This document shows, one piece after another, positions 8,273 to 17,600 of a DNA stretch of 64,000 nt. Every line of letters begins with the position of its first letter. Position 1 is the stretch's first letter. The stretch lies in the NCBI RefSeq assembly GCF_001428005.1, contig NZ_LMSB01000073.1, forward strand, positions 95,654-159,653, read 5' to 3'. The notes under the pieces are model-generated. The model was not told where the DNA came from and did not search any database. It was given only the letters and a program-made list of their open reading frames with translations. The translations under genes were made by a program, and so were the position numbers. The stretch comes from Arthrobacter sp. Soil736. GTDB lineage: Bacteria > Actinomycetota > Actinomycetes > Actinomycetales > Micrococcaceae.

Positions 8273-9211
8273 CTACAGGTAGTCTCCGGCTCGTTCGCGG
8301 GCGATCTCCAGCAGGGTGGAGTGGAATGCGACTTCAGCCGGGGCATAGACCTTGTCTTGTCGTTGGGCCAGCAATACGCGCCGCAAGGGTGCGCCGGGGC
8401 CGAGGCTGATGACCCTGACGTCGGGGTGTTGGAGGGCGACGGCGGTTTTCGGCACCATGGCCACGCCCATACCGACGCTCACCATGGCTTGCGCTTCCTG
8501 GTAGTCGTTGGCCAGGAAGCCAATCGTTGGTTCGAAGCCGGCCTCGTGGGCGGAGCGCTGCAGCACTTCCACCACAGGGTGGGCCTCGGCCCGCACTATC
8601 CACGATTCCTTGCGGAGCTCTTCCATCCGGATCTCATCGCGGCCGGCAAGCGGGTGCCCGCGGGATACCAAGAGGACGGTGCTTTCCTGGAAGACTTCCG
8701 TTATGCGGATTGAATCGTCTTGAAAGCGGTTCCAAGGGTAGTCCCACAGCAGGCACAGGCCGGTAACTCCAGACTGCAGGTCTGACACGAGGTCATCGAA
8801 GCGTGCGCTTCGCACGGAGAGGCCAATGGCCGGGTACCTCTTTTTGAAGGCCCGGATAACAACCGGCAGGAATGACCCAGCGAGAGTCGGAAATGTTCCG
8901 ATGGTCAGGGAGCCGCGTTTGAGTCCGGCGATTTGGTCCAGGTCGGACTGCGCTGCGCGCATTTGCCCGACGATCTTGCGGGCATGACCGGCGAGCACCT
9001 GTCCTGCCTCGGTGGGCACCACTCCGCGGGAGCGGCGGTTGAGGAGAGGCTGTCCAACTTCCTGCTCGAGCTTGCGCAACTGCTGGGAGACTGCTGAGGG
9101 CGTGTACATCATCAGCTCGGCAGCGGCGGTGATCGATCCTTGCTCAACGACCTCGACCAGCAACGCCAACCGGCGAATATCGAATAAATCCTGGCTATCA
9201 TCCTTAAGCAA
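8273..9211 (-). CDS. LysR-type transcriptional regulator
   Basis: 312 aa from a TTG at 9211, which puts the helix-turn-helix at residues 20-60 (SITAAAELMMYTPSAVSQQL) as usual; AAGGGTGA precedes it. The frame stays open upstream to an ATG that would overlap the divergent gene, which is unlikely. The rest is the periplasmic-binding-protein-like effector domain. It is divergent from the prpF-like/carrier operon, the classic LysR arrangement, so it probably activates that operon in response to the carboxylate substrate while repressing itself. The exact start is uncertain. Confidence 0.87.
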   Translation of the reverse strand: MLKDDSQDLFDIRRLALLVEVVEQGSITAAAELMMYTPSAVSQQLRKLEQEVGQPLLNRRSRGVVPTEAGQVLAGHARKIVGQMRAAQSDLDQIAGLKRGSLTIGTFPTLAGSFLPVVIRAFKKRYPAIGLSVRSARFDDLVSDLQSGVTGLCLLWDYPWNRFQDDSIRITEVFQESTVLLVSRGHPLAGRDEIRMEELRKESWIVRAEAHPVVEVLQRSAHEAGFEPTIGFLANDYQEAQAMVSVGMGVAMVPKTAVALQHPDVRVISLGPGAPLRRVLLAQRQDKVYAPAEVAFHSTLLEIARERAGDYL

Positions 9212-9356
9212 TAGTTCACCCTTCTGTGCAACATGTTCATTCGGTGCAGACACCGCTTCCCTCCCGGGAAGCCGCTGGTCTTTCCGGGCGCCCGGAGCCA
9301 GATTTTTGATGGCCCACCCCTTCAGGATAGCTGAGTTAAGCGTTTCTACATCCTGC

Positions 9357-9388
9357 ATCACAAATCCGACATTGTCTTCATTTGTGAT
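9357..9388. promoter_or_regulatory. Candidate LysR operator between the LysR gene and the prpF-like gene
   Basis: Perfect 9-bp arms ATCACAAAT (9357-9365) and ATTTGTGAT (9380-9388) are separated by 14 bases. It contains the T-N11-A type spacing used by LysR regulators and lies 65 bases upstream of the prpF-like ATG, in the divergent promoter region. It is the strongest dyad in this gap. Binding is inferred. Confidence 0.55.
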
Positions 9389-9452
9389 CTGCCTCAATCT
9401 CGAATCAAGCCCTCGAACATCCTTGGGCAGCAGAGAAGCTAAGGAACAGACC

Positions 9453-10571
9453 ATGAAGATCGAAGCGGAATGGATGCGCGGAGGCACCAGCAAATGCTGG
9501 GTCTTTGAAAGCGGACAGTTCGGTGAGACTGAAACCAGCCCGGACGTGCTGCTTCCCCGGCTGTTCGGCAGTCCCGACCACAGGCAGATCGACGGTGTTG
9601 GCGGGGCGACTTCAACTACCAGCAAAGCGATGATCCTTCAACGTCCCGTTGGCGACGATGTCGACGTTGAGTTCACCTTCGCCCAGGTGGGGATTGAAGA
9701 GGCCGCAGTGGATTGGGGAAGCAATTGCGGCAATTGCTCGGCTGTGGTTGGCCTGTACGCCATCGAGAAGGGCTGGGTGGTGCCCACCGGTGATGTCACC
9801 CGGATCATTACCCGCAACACCAACACCGGCCAGATCATCATCCAGCGGGTGTCCACCCCGTCCGGTGCCCTGCCAATCGTCCCGCAGGCACAGATGCCCG
9901 GTGTCCCGTTTCCCGGATACCGGGTGGGGCTCGGCTTCCAGGACCCTGCTGGCAAAACCACCGGCAAGTTGCTTCCCACCGGGTCAGCCTCAGACTGGAT
10001 CACCGCCAGCGGAACCCGCTGGACCGTCTCCATGGTCGATGCCGGAGCGCCGGTAGTGATTTTCCGTGCCGAGGACCTTGGCCTTGACCCGGAGCGCTAC
10101 GACAGCTGGCTCGCCGGGGTGGAGCTGCAACTGGAAACCCTGGAACTCATCCGGCGTCAGGCCGCAGTGCGTATGGGGCTGGCAGCGACCACGAGCGAAG
10201 CGGCCCGCGCCGTCCCCAAGGTGGCCATCGTGGCTCCGCCGGCCCAGTCCGATCCGGACAGCGACTTCAGCGTCATGATGCTCTCGATGGGCAAGCCCCA
10301 CCCGGCTTTGGCCATCACCGGCAGCATCGCACTGACCCTCGGCGCCCGCACCCCGGGCACCCTACTCGACGACATCACCGGCGACACCCTTCAACCCACC
10401 CTGCGGCTGCGCACACCGGCCGGGGTCATCGAAACCTGGAGCGAGGAACGGGACGGATCGCTGCTCGTCGGCGTCGACCGAACAGCCCGCACCCTCGCGA
10501 CCACCGTCATCCACCTCCCCGAGGCCCTCGGCAGCGCCGTAGACGCCTCCCTTGCCAGCGCCACTCAATGA
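9453..10571 (+). CDS. PrpF-family isomerase (DAP-epimerase fold)
   Basis: 372 aa. MRGGTSKC at the N-terminus, the active-site segment NCGNCSA near residue 92, and FSVMMLSMGKPHPALAITGS are hallmarks of the PrpF/YbhH/GalD group. Known members shift double bonds in unsaturated tricarboxylates: 2-methylaconitate isomerase (PrpF), 4-oxalomesaconate tautomerase (GalD), methylitaconate isomerase. No prpB/C/D or gal-type genes are nearby, so the substrate is open. AAGGA lies upstream of the ATG at 9453. The gene is followed after 12 bases by a MatC-type carrier, suggesting that the carrier imports the carboxylate that this enzyme isomerises. Confidence 0.88.
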   Translation: MKIEAEWMRGGTSKCWVFESGQFGETETSPDVLLPRLFGSPDHRQIDGVGGATSTTSKAMILQRPVGDDVDVEFTFAQVGIEEAAVDWGSNCGNCSAVVGLYAIEKGWVVPTGDVTRIITRNTNTGQIIIQRVSTPSGALPIVPQAQMPGVPFPGYRVGLGFQDPAGKTTGKLLPTGSASDWITASGTRWTVSMVDAGAPVVIFRAEDLGLDPERYDSWLAGVELQLETLELIRRQAAVRMGLAATTSEAARAVPKVAIVAPPAQSDPDSDFSVMMLSMGKPHPALAITGSIALTLGARTPGTLLDDITGDTLQPTLRLRTPAGVIETWSEERDGSLLVGVDRTARTLATTVIHLPEALGSAVDASLASATQ

Positions 10572-10583
10572 GGAGACAGCATC

Positions 10584-12029
10584 ATGACTAAGACCGCAGA
10601 ACAAACTGCACCCCTCGAAAGCGACACAAGCGCGGCCCGCTCCCAGCGCCCCAACCGTCGCCGCCGTATCCTGCTGATGACGGTAGCCGCCGCCACTATC
10701 CTGGGTCTGGTCGCCCTCCTGTTCGGGGGTGTCCTCTTGAACCCCGCGGACGCCTCGGGATCGGAGCCGACCATGACCGCCACCCAGATCATCCCGCTCG
10801 TCATCCTCGTCGTGATGTTCGTCGTCGCCACGAAATGGCCGCTGAACATCGGCGTCATGGGGCTGGTGGCATCCTTTGGCGTCGGCTACTTCATGCTCGG
10901 AATGAGCGACAAGGAAATCCTTGAGGAGTTCCCGGCCAGCATCGTCCTGACGATCATCGGCGTCACCTACTTCTTCAGCATGGCCCAAAGGAACGGGACC
11001 ATCGACATCATCGTCCAGACCTGCGTGCGCCTGGTCAGGGGCAAGACAGTGCTCCTCCCGTGGGTGTTCTTCCTCATGGCTGCCGCGCTGACCGCCCTGG
11101 GCACCTTCTCCCCGGCCGCCGTCGCACTGCTGGCACCGGCAGCCCTCGGACTTGCCTACGAGTCACGCATCCACCCGGTCCTCATGGGCGCCTTCGTCAT
11201 CAACGGGGCCCACGCCGGCGGCTTCTCCCCGCTGTCCGTTGCGGGCGTGCTGGTGCACGACATCGCACTGAAAAACGGATTCCCCATCTCCCAAGGGGCG
11301 CTTTTCACGGCCAGCTTCGCCCTCAATCTCATCCTCTCAGCCCTGACCATCGTGCTGTTCGCCCTTTTGGGCAAGCTGCGCGACAACCACGCCAACGAGT
11401 ACGCCGGCCTCGACGCAACCCGCGTCGGACGTCCCCACGGCCAGCAGATCTTCACGCTGGCGTTGATCGCTGTGATTCTCGTGTGCACCCTGGGCTTCCA
11501 CATGCCCATCGGATTCGTCGCCCTCTCGGCCGGCCTCCTCCTGGCATTCGTCAACATCAAGGAACACAAAACGTTCATCGGCGGCGTTTCCTGGTCCACG
11601 GTCCTGCTGGTGGCAGGCATGATCACCTATGTCTCCCTACTCCAGCACGTCGGCGTCATCGACACCCTCGCTGAGCAAGCCCTCGCCCTGGGTGCGCCCC
11701 TGCTGATCGCCCTAGTGCTCTGCTACGTCATCGGCGTCGGCTCAGCCTTCGCCTCCTCCACCGCATTGCTGACCGCATTCATCCCCCTCGCAGGCCCCCT
11801 CCTGGCGTCCAGCTCGCTGAGCGCCTCCGGAACAGTCGCTGCACTCGCCATCGCCGCCACCGTCGTGGACGTCTCCCCCTTCTCCACCGACGGTGCCCTC
11901 GTTGTAGCCAACGCCCGCGACGACGACCGCCAACGCGTCTATAAGCAGCTGATGATGTACGCCGGAGCGGTCGTCCTCGCAGCCCCCGCACTGGCTTGGG
12001 CCCTGCTCGTACCCACCGGCATCATGTGA
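10584..12029 (+). CDS. MatC-type dicarboxylate/tricarboxylate carrier (membrane protein)
   Basis: 481 aa, roughly 12 membrane segments after a 35-residue cytoplasmic, basic N-terminus. The segments around NIGVMGLVASFGVGYFMLG and ASIVLTIIGVTYFFSMAQ and the re-entrant motif NGAHAGGFSPLSVAGVLVH resemble the MatC N-terminal family and the wider SLC13/CitMHS group of carboxylate carriers. The C-terminal GSAFASSTALLTAFIPLA and VDVSPFSTDGALVVANA form the second substrate-binding half. GGAGA lies ahead of the ATG. It forms an operon with the prpF-like gene; a terminator follows 175 bases after the stop. Confidence 0.86.
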   Translation: MTKTAEQTAPLESDTSAARSQRPNRRRRILLMTVAAATILGLVALLFGGVLLNPADASGSEPTMTATQIIPLVILVVMFVVATKWPLNIGVMGLVASFGVGYFMLGMSDKEILEEFPASIVLTIIGVTYFFSMAQRNGTIDIIVQTCVRLVRGKTVLLPWVFFLMAAALTALGTFSPAAVALLAPAALGLAYESRIHPVLMGAFVINGAHAGGFSPLSVAGVLVHDIALKNGFPISQGALFTASFALNLILSALTIVLFALLGKLRDNHANEYAGLDATRVGRPHGQQIFTLALIAVILVCTLGFHMPIGFVALSAGLLLAFVNIKEHKTFIGGVSWSTVLLVAGMITYVSLLQHVGVIDTLAEQALALGAPLLIALVLCYVIGVGSAFASSTALLTAFIPLAGPLLASSSLSASGTVAALAIAATVVDVSPFSTDGALVVANARDDDRQRVYKQLMMYAGAVVLAAPALAWALLVPTGIM

Positions 12030-12204
12030 CGCGTGCAACCGGCGCTCACCGCGAACTCATGCGGTCGACTGCTTCAGGTAACGACATCAGTCGATGATGC
12101 GACTAAGGACCGCCGGATCCATGTCCGGCACGCGCACGGGACAACCCTGCACTCCACCGCAACAGGAAACCCGATAGTCGGGCGCAGGTATTCCCGTACG
12201 CACT

Positions 12205-12240
12205 AAGGCAGGGCGGCTTTCACAGCCGCCCTGCCTTTTG
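12205..12240 (+). terminator. Strong intrinsic terminator
   Basis: A perfect 14-bp stem (AAGGCAGGGCGGCT, 12205-12218) with a 5-base loop pairs with 12224-12237, ending in CCTTTTG. It serves the prpF-like/carrier operon and, being nearly symmetric with A/T flanks, may also end the leftward GntR transcript. The remaining bases 12030-12204 show no gene. Confidence 0.88.
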
Positions 12241-12345
12241 TCCTTGCATCAATTCGGGACCCACAGCCACCGGTGATCGATTTGGCGTTTTGGGGAGGCG
12301 GCAGTTCCGCGACCGCCACCGGCCAAAAGGTCAAAACTTGGAGGC

Positions 12346-13046
12346 TTAGGCTCCGCCCTCCGCCAGCCCCATAAACATCGTCCGGTGCAGCACATCCACG
12401 TGCTTGCGGGCGATCTCCACGGCTTCCTCAACGCGACCGGCACGCAGGGCCGCCACCAGTGCCACATGGTCGCAGTTCGATTTATGCAGCAGCTCAATGG
12501 GGTAGGGGATGAAGTAGACATAGAGCTCCGCCAACGCCTCGTGATAAACCTCGACGGCGGTGCCCAGCCCTGACGCCGTGCCCACCAGCTGGTGGAACTG
12601 CTCATCCGCCTGGTGGTAGTCGGACCAGTCCGAGGACTCGGCCATGTCGCGGGTCAGCCGGTCCAGCTCGTCCAACGGCTCAGCCGTGGCGTTGACCGCC
12701 GCATAGTGCGTCACCGCACATTCGAACAGCAGCCTCCGGTCCACCAGCCGGTTCACGGCCTGGGACTCGGCCGGTGAAGCCGAGAACTCGGCCAGCACGC
12801 TCTGCGGAGGCTCATCCGCCACGAAAGTCCCGCCGGCCCGGCCCCGGCGACGGACCACCACACCCTGCTCAGCGAGGCTCGCCAGCGCACGGCGGGCGGT
12901 GATCGGGCTGACCGGGAGTCCCAGGGCCATGTCCTCCTGGTCAGGGAGACGTCGCCCGGTTTCAGCAGCCCAGCGAAATTTGCCATGCCAATCCGCAGGC
13001 GGACGGCATCAATGGCGCTGCGGACGTCCAGCCTCTTATTGTGCAT
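12346..13046 (-). pseudogene. GntR/FCD-family regulator, frameshifted
   Basis: Two frames together give one FCD-type GntR regulator of about 233 aa. The first 30 residues start at 13046 (MHNKRLDVRSAIDAVRLRI, then MANFAGLLKPG); the rest continues in another frame as RLPDQEDMALGLPVSP and ITARRALASLAEQGVVVRRR, followed by the alpha-helical FCD effector domain. A single missing base near 12950-12957 explains the break exactly (701 bases, one short of 234 codons). The break falls inside the winged helix, so the protein is not made as is. It is either a real inactivation of a regulator of the adjacent carboxylate operon or a sequencing error. Confidence 0.8.
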
Positions 13047-13219
13047 CTAGACCAGGATTAACCGGGCGCGAGCAATTTCAAAGCGAGTAGAGGAATGCTG
13101 AACACACGTACTCGACTTGCTTGTTTCGCACAATCGGCAGCCCGCGACCACAACGGAAGCACGATCAAAAGACTGATCAGAGCGATGCGCCGCGGGCCGC
13201 GGTAGGAGTTCTGGACTCC

Positions 13220-13858
13220 TTAGTCGGATGATGCCGGGGCGCTCTTAATACCGAAGTGCCACAGTGCAGCGTCCAGGTCCTCAGTGCGCCACCCTCGTGA
13301 GTCAGCAGCAGCGCGGACCACGGCCGACACATTGGCGTAAGACGTGTCCTCGATACCGGCGGCCTCGGCCACCCTCCGTATCCGCACATCAGTAGTCACC
13401 TGCGATGAGAGTCCACTGAGAACGTCGATGTAATCCAACGTCTTGGGGCTTACATGGCGTACACCTGCGAGGGCATCGCGAAAAACCGGCCTTTCAGCTG
13501 GGTCAGTGAGTCTGGCCCGGAGTTCCTCGACAGTCTCGATGCCCTGATCCTCAAACACACGTGTTATGTCGTCTATCTGGGCAAGACGGCCCGGCGACGG
13601 CCAATCGATGACTTCCGAGAGGCTTCCCGTCGCTAGACGTTTCCGGAACCCACTCGTAGTTTGGGCATCTGGCCATGCGGCAACCAGAGCGTCAACGCGC
13701 GGCTTCACGGTCGCCTCGTAATTCTGCCGTCGCTGCAAGGAGGCATCGACAATGATCGCTCCGACGGAAGCCCAACCACGGCTGACCTCAGTCGAGGCGT
13801 CGATGCCGTGGGAGTCAACGAAGGCAAGGAGTTTGGCGGTGTCGCCATCGATAGTCAT
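13220..13858 (-). CDS. Hypothetical protein with helix-hairpin-helix-like C-terminal half
   Basis: 212 aa, soluble. The second half (ALAGVRHVSPKTLDYIDVL, then VTTDVRIRRVAEAAGI and YANVSAVVRAAA) resembles the helix-hairpin-helix region of endonuclease III-type base-excision glycosylases, in which a hairpin is followed by a conserved aspartate (here TTDVR). No iron-sulfur cysteine cluster is present, and the first half matches nothing I recognise. A DNA-contacting role is possible but not shown. Its ATG overlaps the stop of the upstream membrane-protein remnant by four bases, probably by chance. Confidence 0.6.
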   Translation of the reverse strand: MTIDGDTAKLLAFVDSHGIDASTEVSRGWASVGAIIVDASLQRRQNYEATVKPRVDALVAAWPDAQTTSGFRKRLATGSLSEVIDWPSPGRLAQIDDITRVFEDQGIETVEELRARLTDPAERPVFRDALAGVRHVSPKTLDYIDVLSGLSSQVTTDVRIRRVAEAAGIEDTSYANVSAVVRAAADSRGWRTEDLDAALWHFGIKSAPASSD

Positions 13859-14220
13859 ACGTGAATACTTGCACGTAACCGAGGCGGTCGAGGAGCGCCG
13901 CTATCATCCAGTACGACGGCGGCACCCGCTTGGGCGGCGAGTTCACGTCGGCTTGCGGTCGCTTTGCGCAGATCGGATGCTGCCGTGGTTGCGCCGCTCT
14001 CAAGGGGAGTGCGCCAGATCACGACGGCGGTCCACGCCGCCGTCGCCAGCATGCCGGAGTAGAGTGCGGCGTGCCACGGGGTGAAGAACGTCTCCAGGCT
14101 GGGCAGGTTCAGGTGCGCCCAGCCGTCCAGGAAGACGGCCAGCACCAGCCACAGGCCCAGGAGTTCGGTGACCAAGTCGCGGCGTCCGTCGGTCCTGGTA
14201 TTGCGCGCAGTTTCGAGCAT
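13855..14220 (-). CDS. Truncated membrane protein
   Basis: 121 aa. Two membrane segments are clear (LVTELLGLWLVLAVFLDGWA and WHAALYSGMLATAAWTAVVI). The N-terminal part resembles a longer actinobacterial membrane protein family, but after VVIWR the sequence turns hydrophilic and low-complexity (SDLRKATASRRELAAQAG) and stops. I read this as the 5' third of a larger gene whose remainder has been lost, with a run-on tail. A genuine short protein cannot be ruled out. Confidence 0.5.
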   Translation of the reverse strand: MLETARNTRTDGRRDLVTELLGLWLVLAVFLDGWAHLNLPSLETFFTPWHAALYSGMLATAAWTAVVIWRTPLESGATTAASDLRKATASRRELAAQAGAAVVLDDSGAPRPPRLRASIHV

Positions 14221-14324
14221 CGTTGGCCACTTCCACGGAGCTGTTCAGTGAGGGGGTGGTACTGCTGCGGCCTGCCGCTCACAAGGGAAGAACCTTCACG
14301 GGCGGAGACAGGCAATGAGTGCGC

Positions 14325-15014
14325 TTATGGCGCCTGAAGCTGTGATGTTCTGTCAGCCGCAGGCCGCTTCCACAGGGAAACTGCGAGGACCGCTACCCAG
14401 AGCAGGAATGCGCCGATGCTGATTCTTTCGCTGATGTCCAACACGAGGTTAGGTCCCGGGGCCGCCATGAACGCCACCATGCCCATGACCGCGGAAACAA
14501 CAAGCGAGACGATCGAATACACCCGCATCCGGCCGTGGAACCCTGCAGCCACGAAACACATTGCTGCGACCATGAGGGCGAGCTGGATGTTGGTGGCGAG
14601 GATATGCATGGGAACGGAAGCCTCGTCGCCCAGTGTCAGGGGGTAGAGGGCGCCCATGATGTTCCACAGTCCGTAGGCGGTAAGCAGGCCGGCCCCTATG
14701 CGCAGGGCGCGGTTGCCTCGTACGGAGTTCCAGACGCCCACCCCGAAGGCGGTGAACAGCACGGTGTAGACCCATGTGAAGGGGAGCAGGACGTCCCGGC
14801 CGGGGGAGCCGACGGCGAAGAGCTCGCTCACCATCTGTTCGGTGCGCCGGTACCCGTCCCACCTGGAGGCCGCCACGACGTCGGTGGCAATCACGTAGAG
14901 CAGCGAAGACAGCGCTCCTGAAGCGAGAAGGGCCTTGCGAGTCACGTCACTGCGCTGGCTTCCCTGCGTCGCGGCCCATCCGCGCTGCGGTGGCTGGCGC
15001 TTGTCGACTGACAT
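14325..15014 (-). CDS. DUF998-family membrane protein
   Basis: 229 aa with six to seven hydrophobic segments (for example LLASGALSSLLYVIATDVVA, TWVYTVLFTAFGVGVW, ISIGAFLLWVAVLAVSLW). The layout fits DUF998: a glycine-rich first helix, a loop with YRRTEQMVSELFAVGSPGR and a conserved GALYPL segment. Function is unknown; such proteins are integral to the cytoplasmic membrane. A TGTTTTAAGC-containing non-coding gap of 281 bases separates it from the divergent gene at 15296; nothing else was recognised there. Confidence 0.75.
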   Translation of the reverse strand: MSVDKRQPPQRGWAATQGSQRSDVTRKALLASGALSSLLYVIATDVVAASRWDGYRRTEQMVSELFAVGSPGRDVLLPFTWVYTVLFTAFGVGVWNSVRGNRALRIGAGLLTAYGLWNIMGALYPLTLGDEASVPMHILATNIQLALMVAAMCFVAAGFHGRMRVYSIVSLVVSAVMGMVAFMAAPGPNLVLDISERISIGAFLLWVAVLAVSLWKRPAADRTSQLQAP

Positions 15015-15295
15015 GTCCGGATGTCCTCAGAGCCCGCGGTCTGGCAAGGCTCGGTGCAGGGGCCCGCGGGCGTCCGCCCCAGCGCCTATCTGTTTTAAGC
15101 TTTGGGCCCGTTGCCGCAGGTTGATAGGGCCGAACGGCCTTGCCCTGCCGCCACGCGGAGGTTCGGCTGGACGGGCTGGGCCGGCGCGGCGTGGGACTGA
15201 TGGCACCCGACGCATGCCCGGCGTGACTGGGATAGGCTCCCTTGGGACCTTGAACAGGCATTGCTTGGGACCGGAACAAGCATCAACTGCAAAGG

Positions 15296-15874
15296 GTGGG
15301 GAATTCATTGGATCTACTGGGCGGCATGAGCCGCGACGAACTCCGCCTCTTTTCTTGGGTTGCCGCCGCCGTCTTCGCGCTTGTGGCCGGCGTCTGGCGT
15401 CCGCACCGGCTTCATTGGACTGCCCTTGGTTCCGTCCTGCTCTTCGCAGCCCTCAACGCGGGTGCCGGCATCTACGTCCTGAACCATTTCAGTGACTCGC
15501 GCTGGTCGGCCGGGGGAGAACCGCCGCTGAGCGTTCCGTCGTTTTCCGGGGCGCCTGTCGTGGGGCAATTTCTGGAGCCCCTGGACTCCGCTCTGAACGG
15601 AGTGGTCGGCGGGGTGAACGAGTTCCTGGCATTCAAGCAGGCACTTCCCATCGCCCTGGACTTCCTTGCCGTGTCCGGCTGGGCCCTGCTGCTCTCGTTC
15701 CCGCTTGCCATTCTCGCCGCGGTCATCAGTTCTGCCATGGCGAGGCGCCGATCGGCGGACTTCGAAAAATACCGTGCCACCGTTGACCTGCTCAAAGATG
15801 AGCTTGAGCAGGTCAAGCGGCAGATCTCTGCAGGGCATTCCGTCGACAGAAATCCCTGCACGGAGTGCCCCTGA
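15296..15874 (+). CDS. Hypothetical membrane protein with C-terminal coiled coil
   Basis: 192 aa. Three hydrophobic stretches (FSWVAAAVFALVAGVW, WTALGSVLLFAALNAGAGIY, LAVSGWALLLSFPLAILAAV) are followed by a charged helical tail (DFEKYRATVDLLKDELEQVK) predicted to form a short coiled coil in the cytoplasm. Either the GTG at 15296 or a TTG at 15308 (preceded by GTGGGGA) could be the start. No family recognised. It is transcribed alone, divergent from the DUF998 gene. Confidence 0.55.
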   Translation: MGNSLDLLGGMSRDELRLFSWVAAAVFALVAGVWRPHRLHWTALGSVLLFAALNAGAGIYVLNHFSDSRWSAGGEPPLSVPSFSGAPVVGQFLEPLDSALNGVVGGVNEFLAFKQALPIALDFLAVSGWALLLSFPLAILAAVISSAMARRRSADFEKYRATVDLLKDELEQVKRQISAGHSVDRNPCTECP

Positions 15875-15909
15875 ACAAGCACGCAACTGAGCGGTTGACG
15901 ACCTAAAGC

Positions 15910-16170
15910 GTGTGGTCCCGCAGCGCGGCCATGGTGGACGCGTTCCGGGACAAGATCAGCCACCTGCCGGCGAAGGTGGTGGCCGCTCGCGATATCCGGG
16001 GCGAGCTGGGGCAGGTTGCGGCCGGCTAGGTCCCCGGCCGCCGGGACGAAGGGGACATCACCCTGTTCAACTCCGTGGGGATCGGCATGCAGGACCTGGC
16101 GATCGGGCGGCTGCTGTACGACGCAGCGGTTGAGCAAGGGGTTGGGGTGCGGGTGGGCATGGCCGGGTGA
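15910..16170 (+). pseudogene. Ornithine cyclodeaminase/mu-crystallin family, C-terminal remnant
   Basis: One frame reads AKVVAARDIRGELGQVAAG, a TAG stop, then GDITLFNSVGIGMQDLAIG and RLLYDAAVEQGVGV before TGA. The second stretch is the conserved C-terminal end of ornithine cyclodeaminase-family enzymes. The first two thirds of the gene are absent and the remaining part has an internal stop, so it is a dead fragment. The following 16171-16433 carry nothing recognisable. Confidence 0.75.
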
Positions 16171-16433
16171 GTAAAGCCAGCCTTCAAAGGCACGCACGAG
16201 CCGAGCGGCAGGCGGGTCGGGCGGCGGGTGGCGATCACGGCACACCTGTATCCTGACAATGCAGGTTGAATGGTTCCAGCGGCCATCAACCAAGCTCGGT
16301 TCGCGGCCGGATGACGGTCCGGACTCTTGGGCGTAGCCATCCACGTTGTCGAATAACCGCCGCAATCGTCAGTCGCCGATCGGCCCCCGCACTCTTGGAT
16401 TGGATCTAAATCACTACCGACACGCCAGCTCCC

Positions 16434-17600
16434 GTGGGAATCCCGATACCGGTCCCCAATCCCTCGCGCACAGCTGCGGTGGATGAGCCCGCCGTCGTGA
16501 CCTGGGTCGAGGCCGGTGTCAGCATGACCGCGCGATGGCGTTCGGCGAACGGCAGACCGGCGCCGACGCGTGTCGAAGTGGTCTCCGACTCCCTCACGGC
16601 CGATGAAGCGAACCGGATGGCGTCACAGGGGATCGCGATGCTCTGGCACGGTGACTTCCACAACGCACGGCAGATCCTCAACGCCATGGACCGGCGGATG
16701 GCCGCCGGAAAGAAAGAGATCGCAGCAACTCCGGCCGATAAGTTCTATCGGCACCGCCAGTCCCGCTCGCACCGTGCACGCGTTCTCGGCCTGCTGCTGA
16801 TTCCTCTTGATCCGGGCCCGGTGGTGCCGCTGCGCCGCGCACCGGACATCCGGCAGGCCGCCGCTGAAGCGTACGGTGATATCGGCGAATCTTCCATTGT
16901 GTCCCTGCATGAGCTTGTCGGGGCCATTGGCGCCCACGAGTGGCGACGTAATGGCGTCTACGTCGATGCCCTGCAGGGCCGCATCCACCCGCACTATGGC
17001 ACGTTCTTCCCCACCCGGAGTGAGTATGTGGATCTCGTGGCCGCCGCTGCGCTGCCCTCTGACACGCTGGCGTTCGACGTCGGAACCGGCACCGGGGTGC
17101 TCGCTGCCGTCCTCGCGCGCCGTGGCGTCCACCGCGTGGTGGCGACGGACAATGAACCGCGTGCAATCGCCTGCGCCGCCGAGAACTTCCGGAACCTCGG
17201 TGTCCAGGACCGTGCTGAGGCCGTCCTGACCGACATGTTCCCGCCCGGGCGGGCACCCCTCATCGTGTGCAACCCGCCCTGGATTCCGGCCACGCCGCAT
17301 TCCACCCTGGACAACGCCGTCTACGACCCCGGGAGCAGGATGCTCTTCCGCTTCCTGAACGGACTCTCCGACCATCTGGAGCCCGGCGGTGAGGCCTGGC
17401 TTGTCCTCTCCGACCTGGCCGAGCACCTTGGCCTGCGGACGCGTGACGACCTGCTGACCGCCATCACGGTGGCCGGGCTGAAGGTGGTAGAACGGCTGGA
17501 CACCAAGCCAACGCATCCGAAGGCATCGGACCGCGACGATCCTCTGTTCGAGGCGCGCACGGCCGAGGTCACGTCACTGTGGCGGCTTGTCCGCCGCTAG
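16434..17600 (+). CDS. Class I SAM-dependent methyltransferase (small-methyltransferase / NPPW type)
   Basis: 388 aa. A roughly 190-residue N-terminal domain of unknown role precedes a Rossmann methyltransferase domain with motif I DVGTGTGVLAA near residue 216 and motif IV CNPPW near 279. The NPPW form is shared by enzymes that methylate nitrogen in nucleobases or in glutamine of release factors, so a nucleic-acid or protein substrate is likely. The GTG at 16434 is used here, but the frame continues to an ATC codon at 16410 that directly follows a stop, giving ATC-ACT-ACC-GAC; this looks like a former MTTD start. No ribosome-binding site is obvious for either. Confidence 0.8.
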   Translation: MGIPIPVPNPSRTAAVDEPAVVTWVEAGVSMTARWRSANGRPAPTRVEVVSDSLTADEANRMASQGIAMLWHGDFHNARQILNAMDRRMAAGKKEIAATPADKFYRHRQSRSHRARVLGLLLIPLDPGPVVPLRRAPDIRQAAAEAYGDIGESSIVSLHELVGAIGAHEWRRNGVYVDALQGRIHPHYGTFFPTRSEYVDLVAAAALPSDTLAFDVGTGTGVLAAVLARRGVHRVVATDNEPRAIACAAENFRNLGVQDRAEAVLTDMFPPGRAPLIVCNPPWIPATPHSTLDNAVYDPGSRMLFRFLNGLSDHLEPGGEAWLVLSDLAEHLGLRTRDDLLTAITVAGLKVVERLDTKPTHPKASDRDDPLFEARTAEVTSLWRLVRR

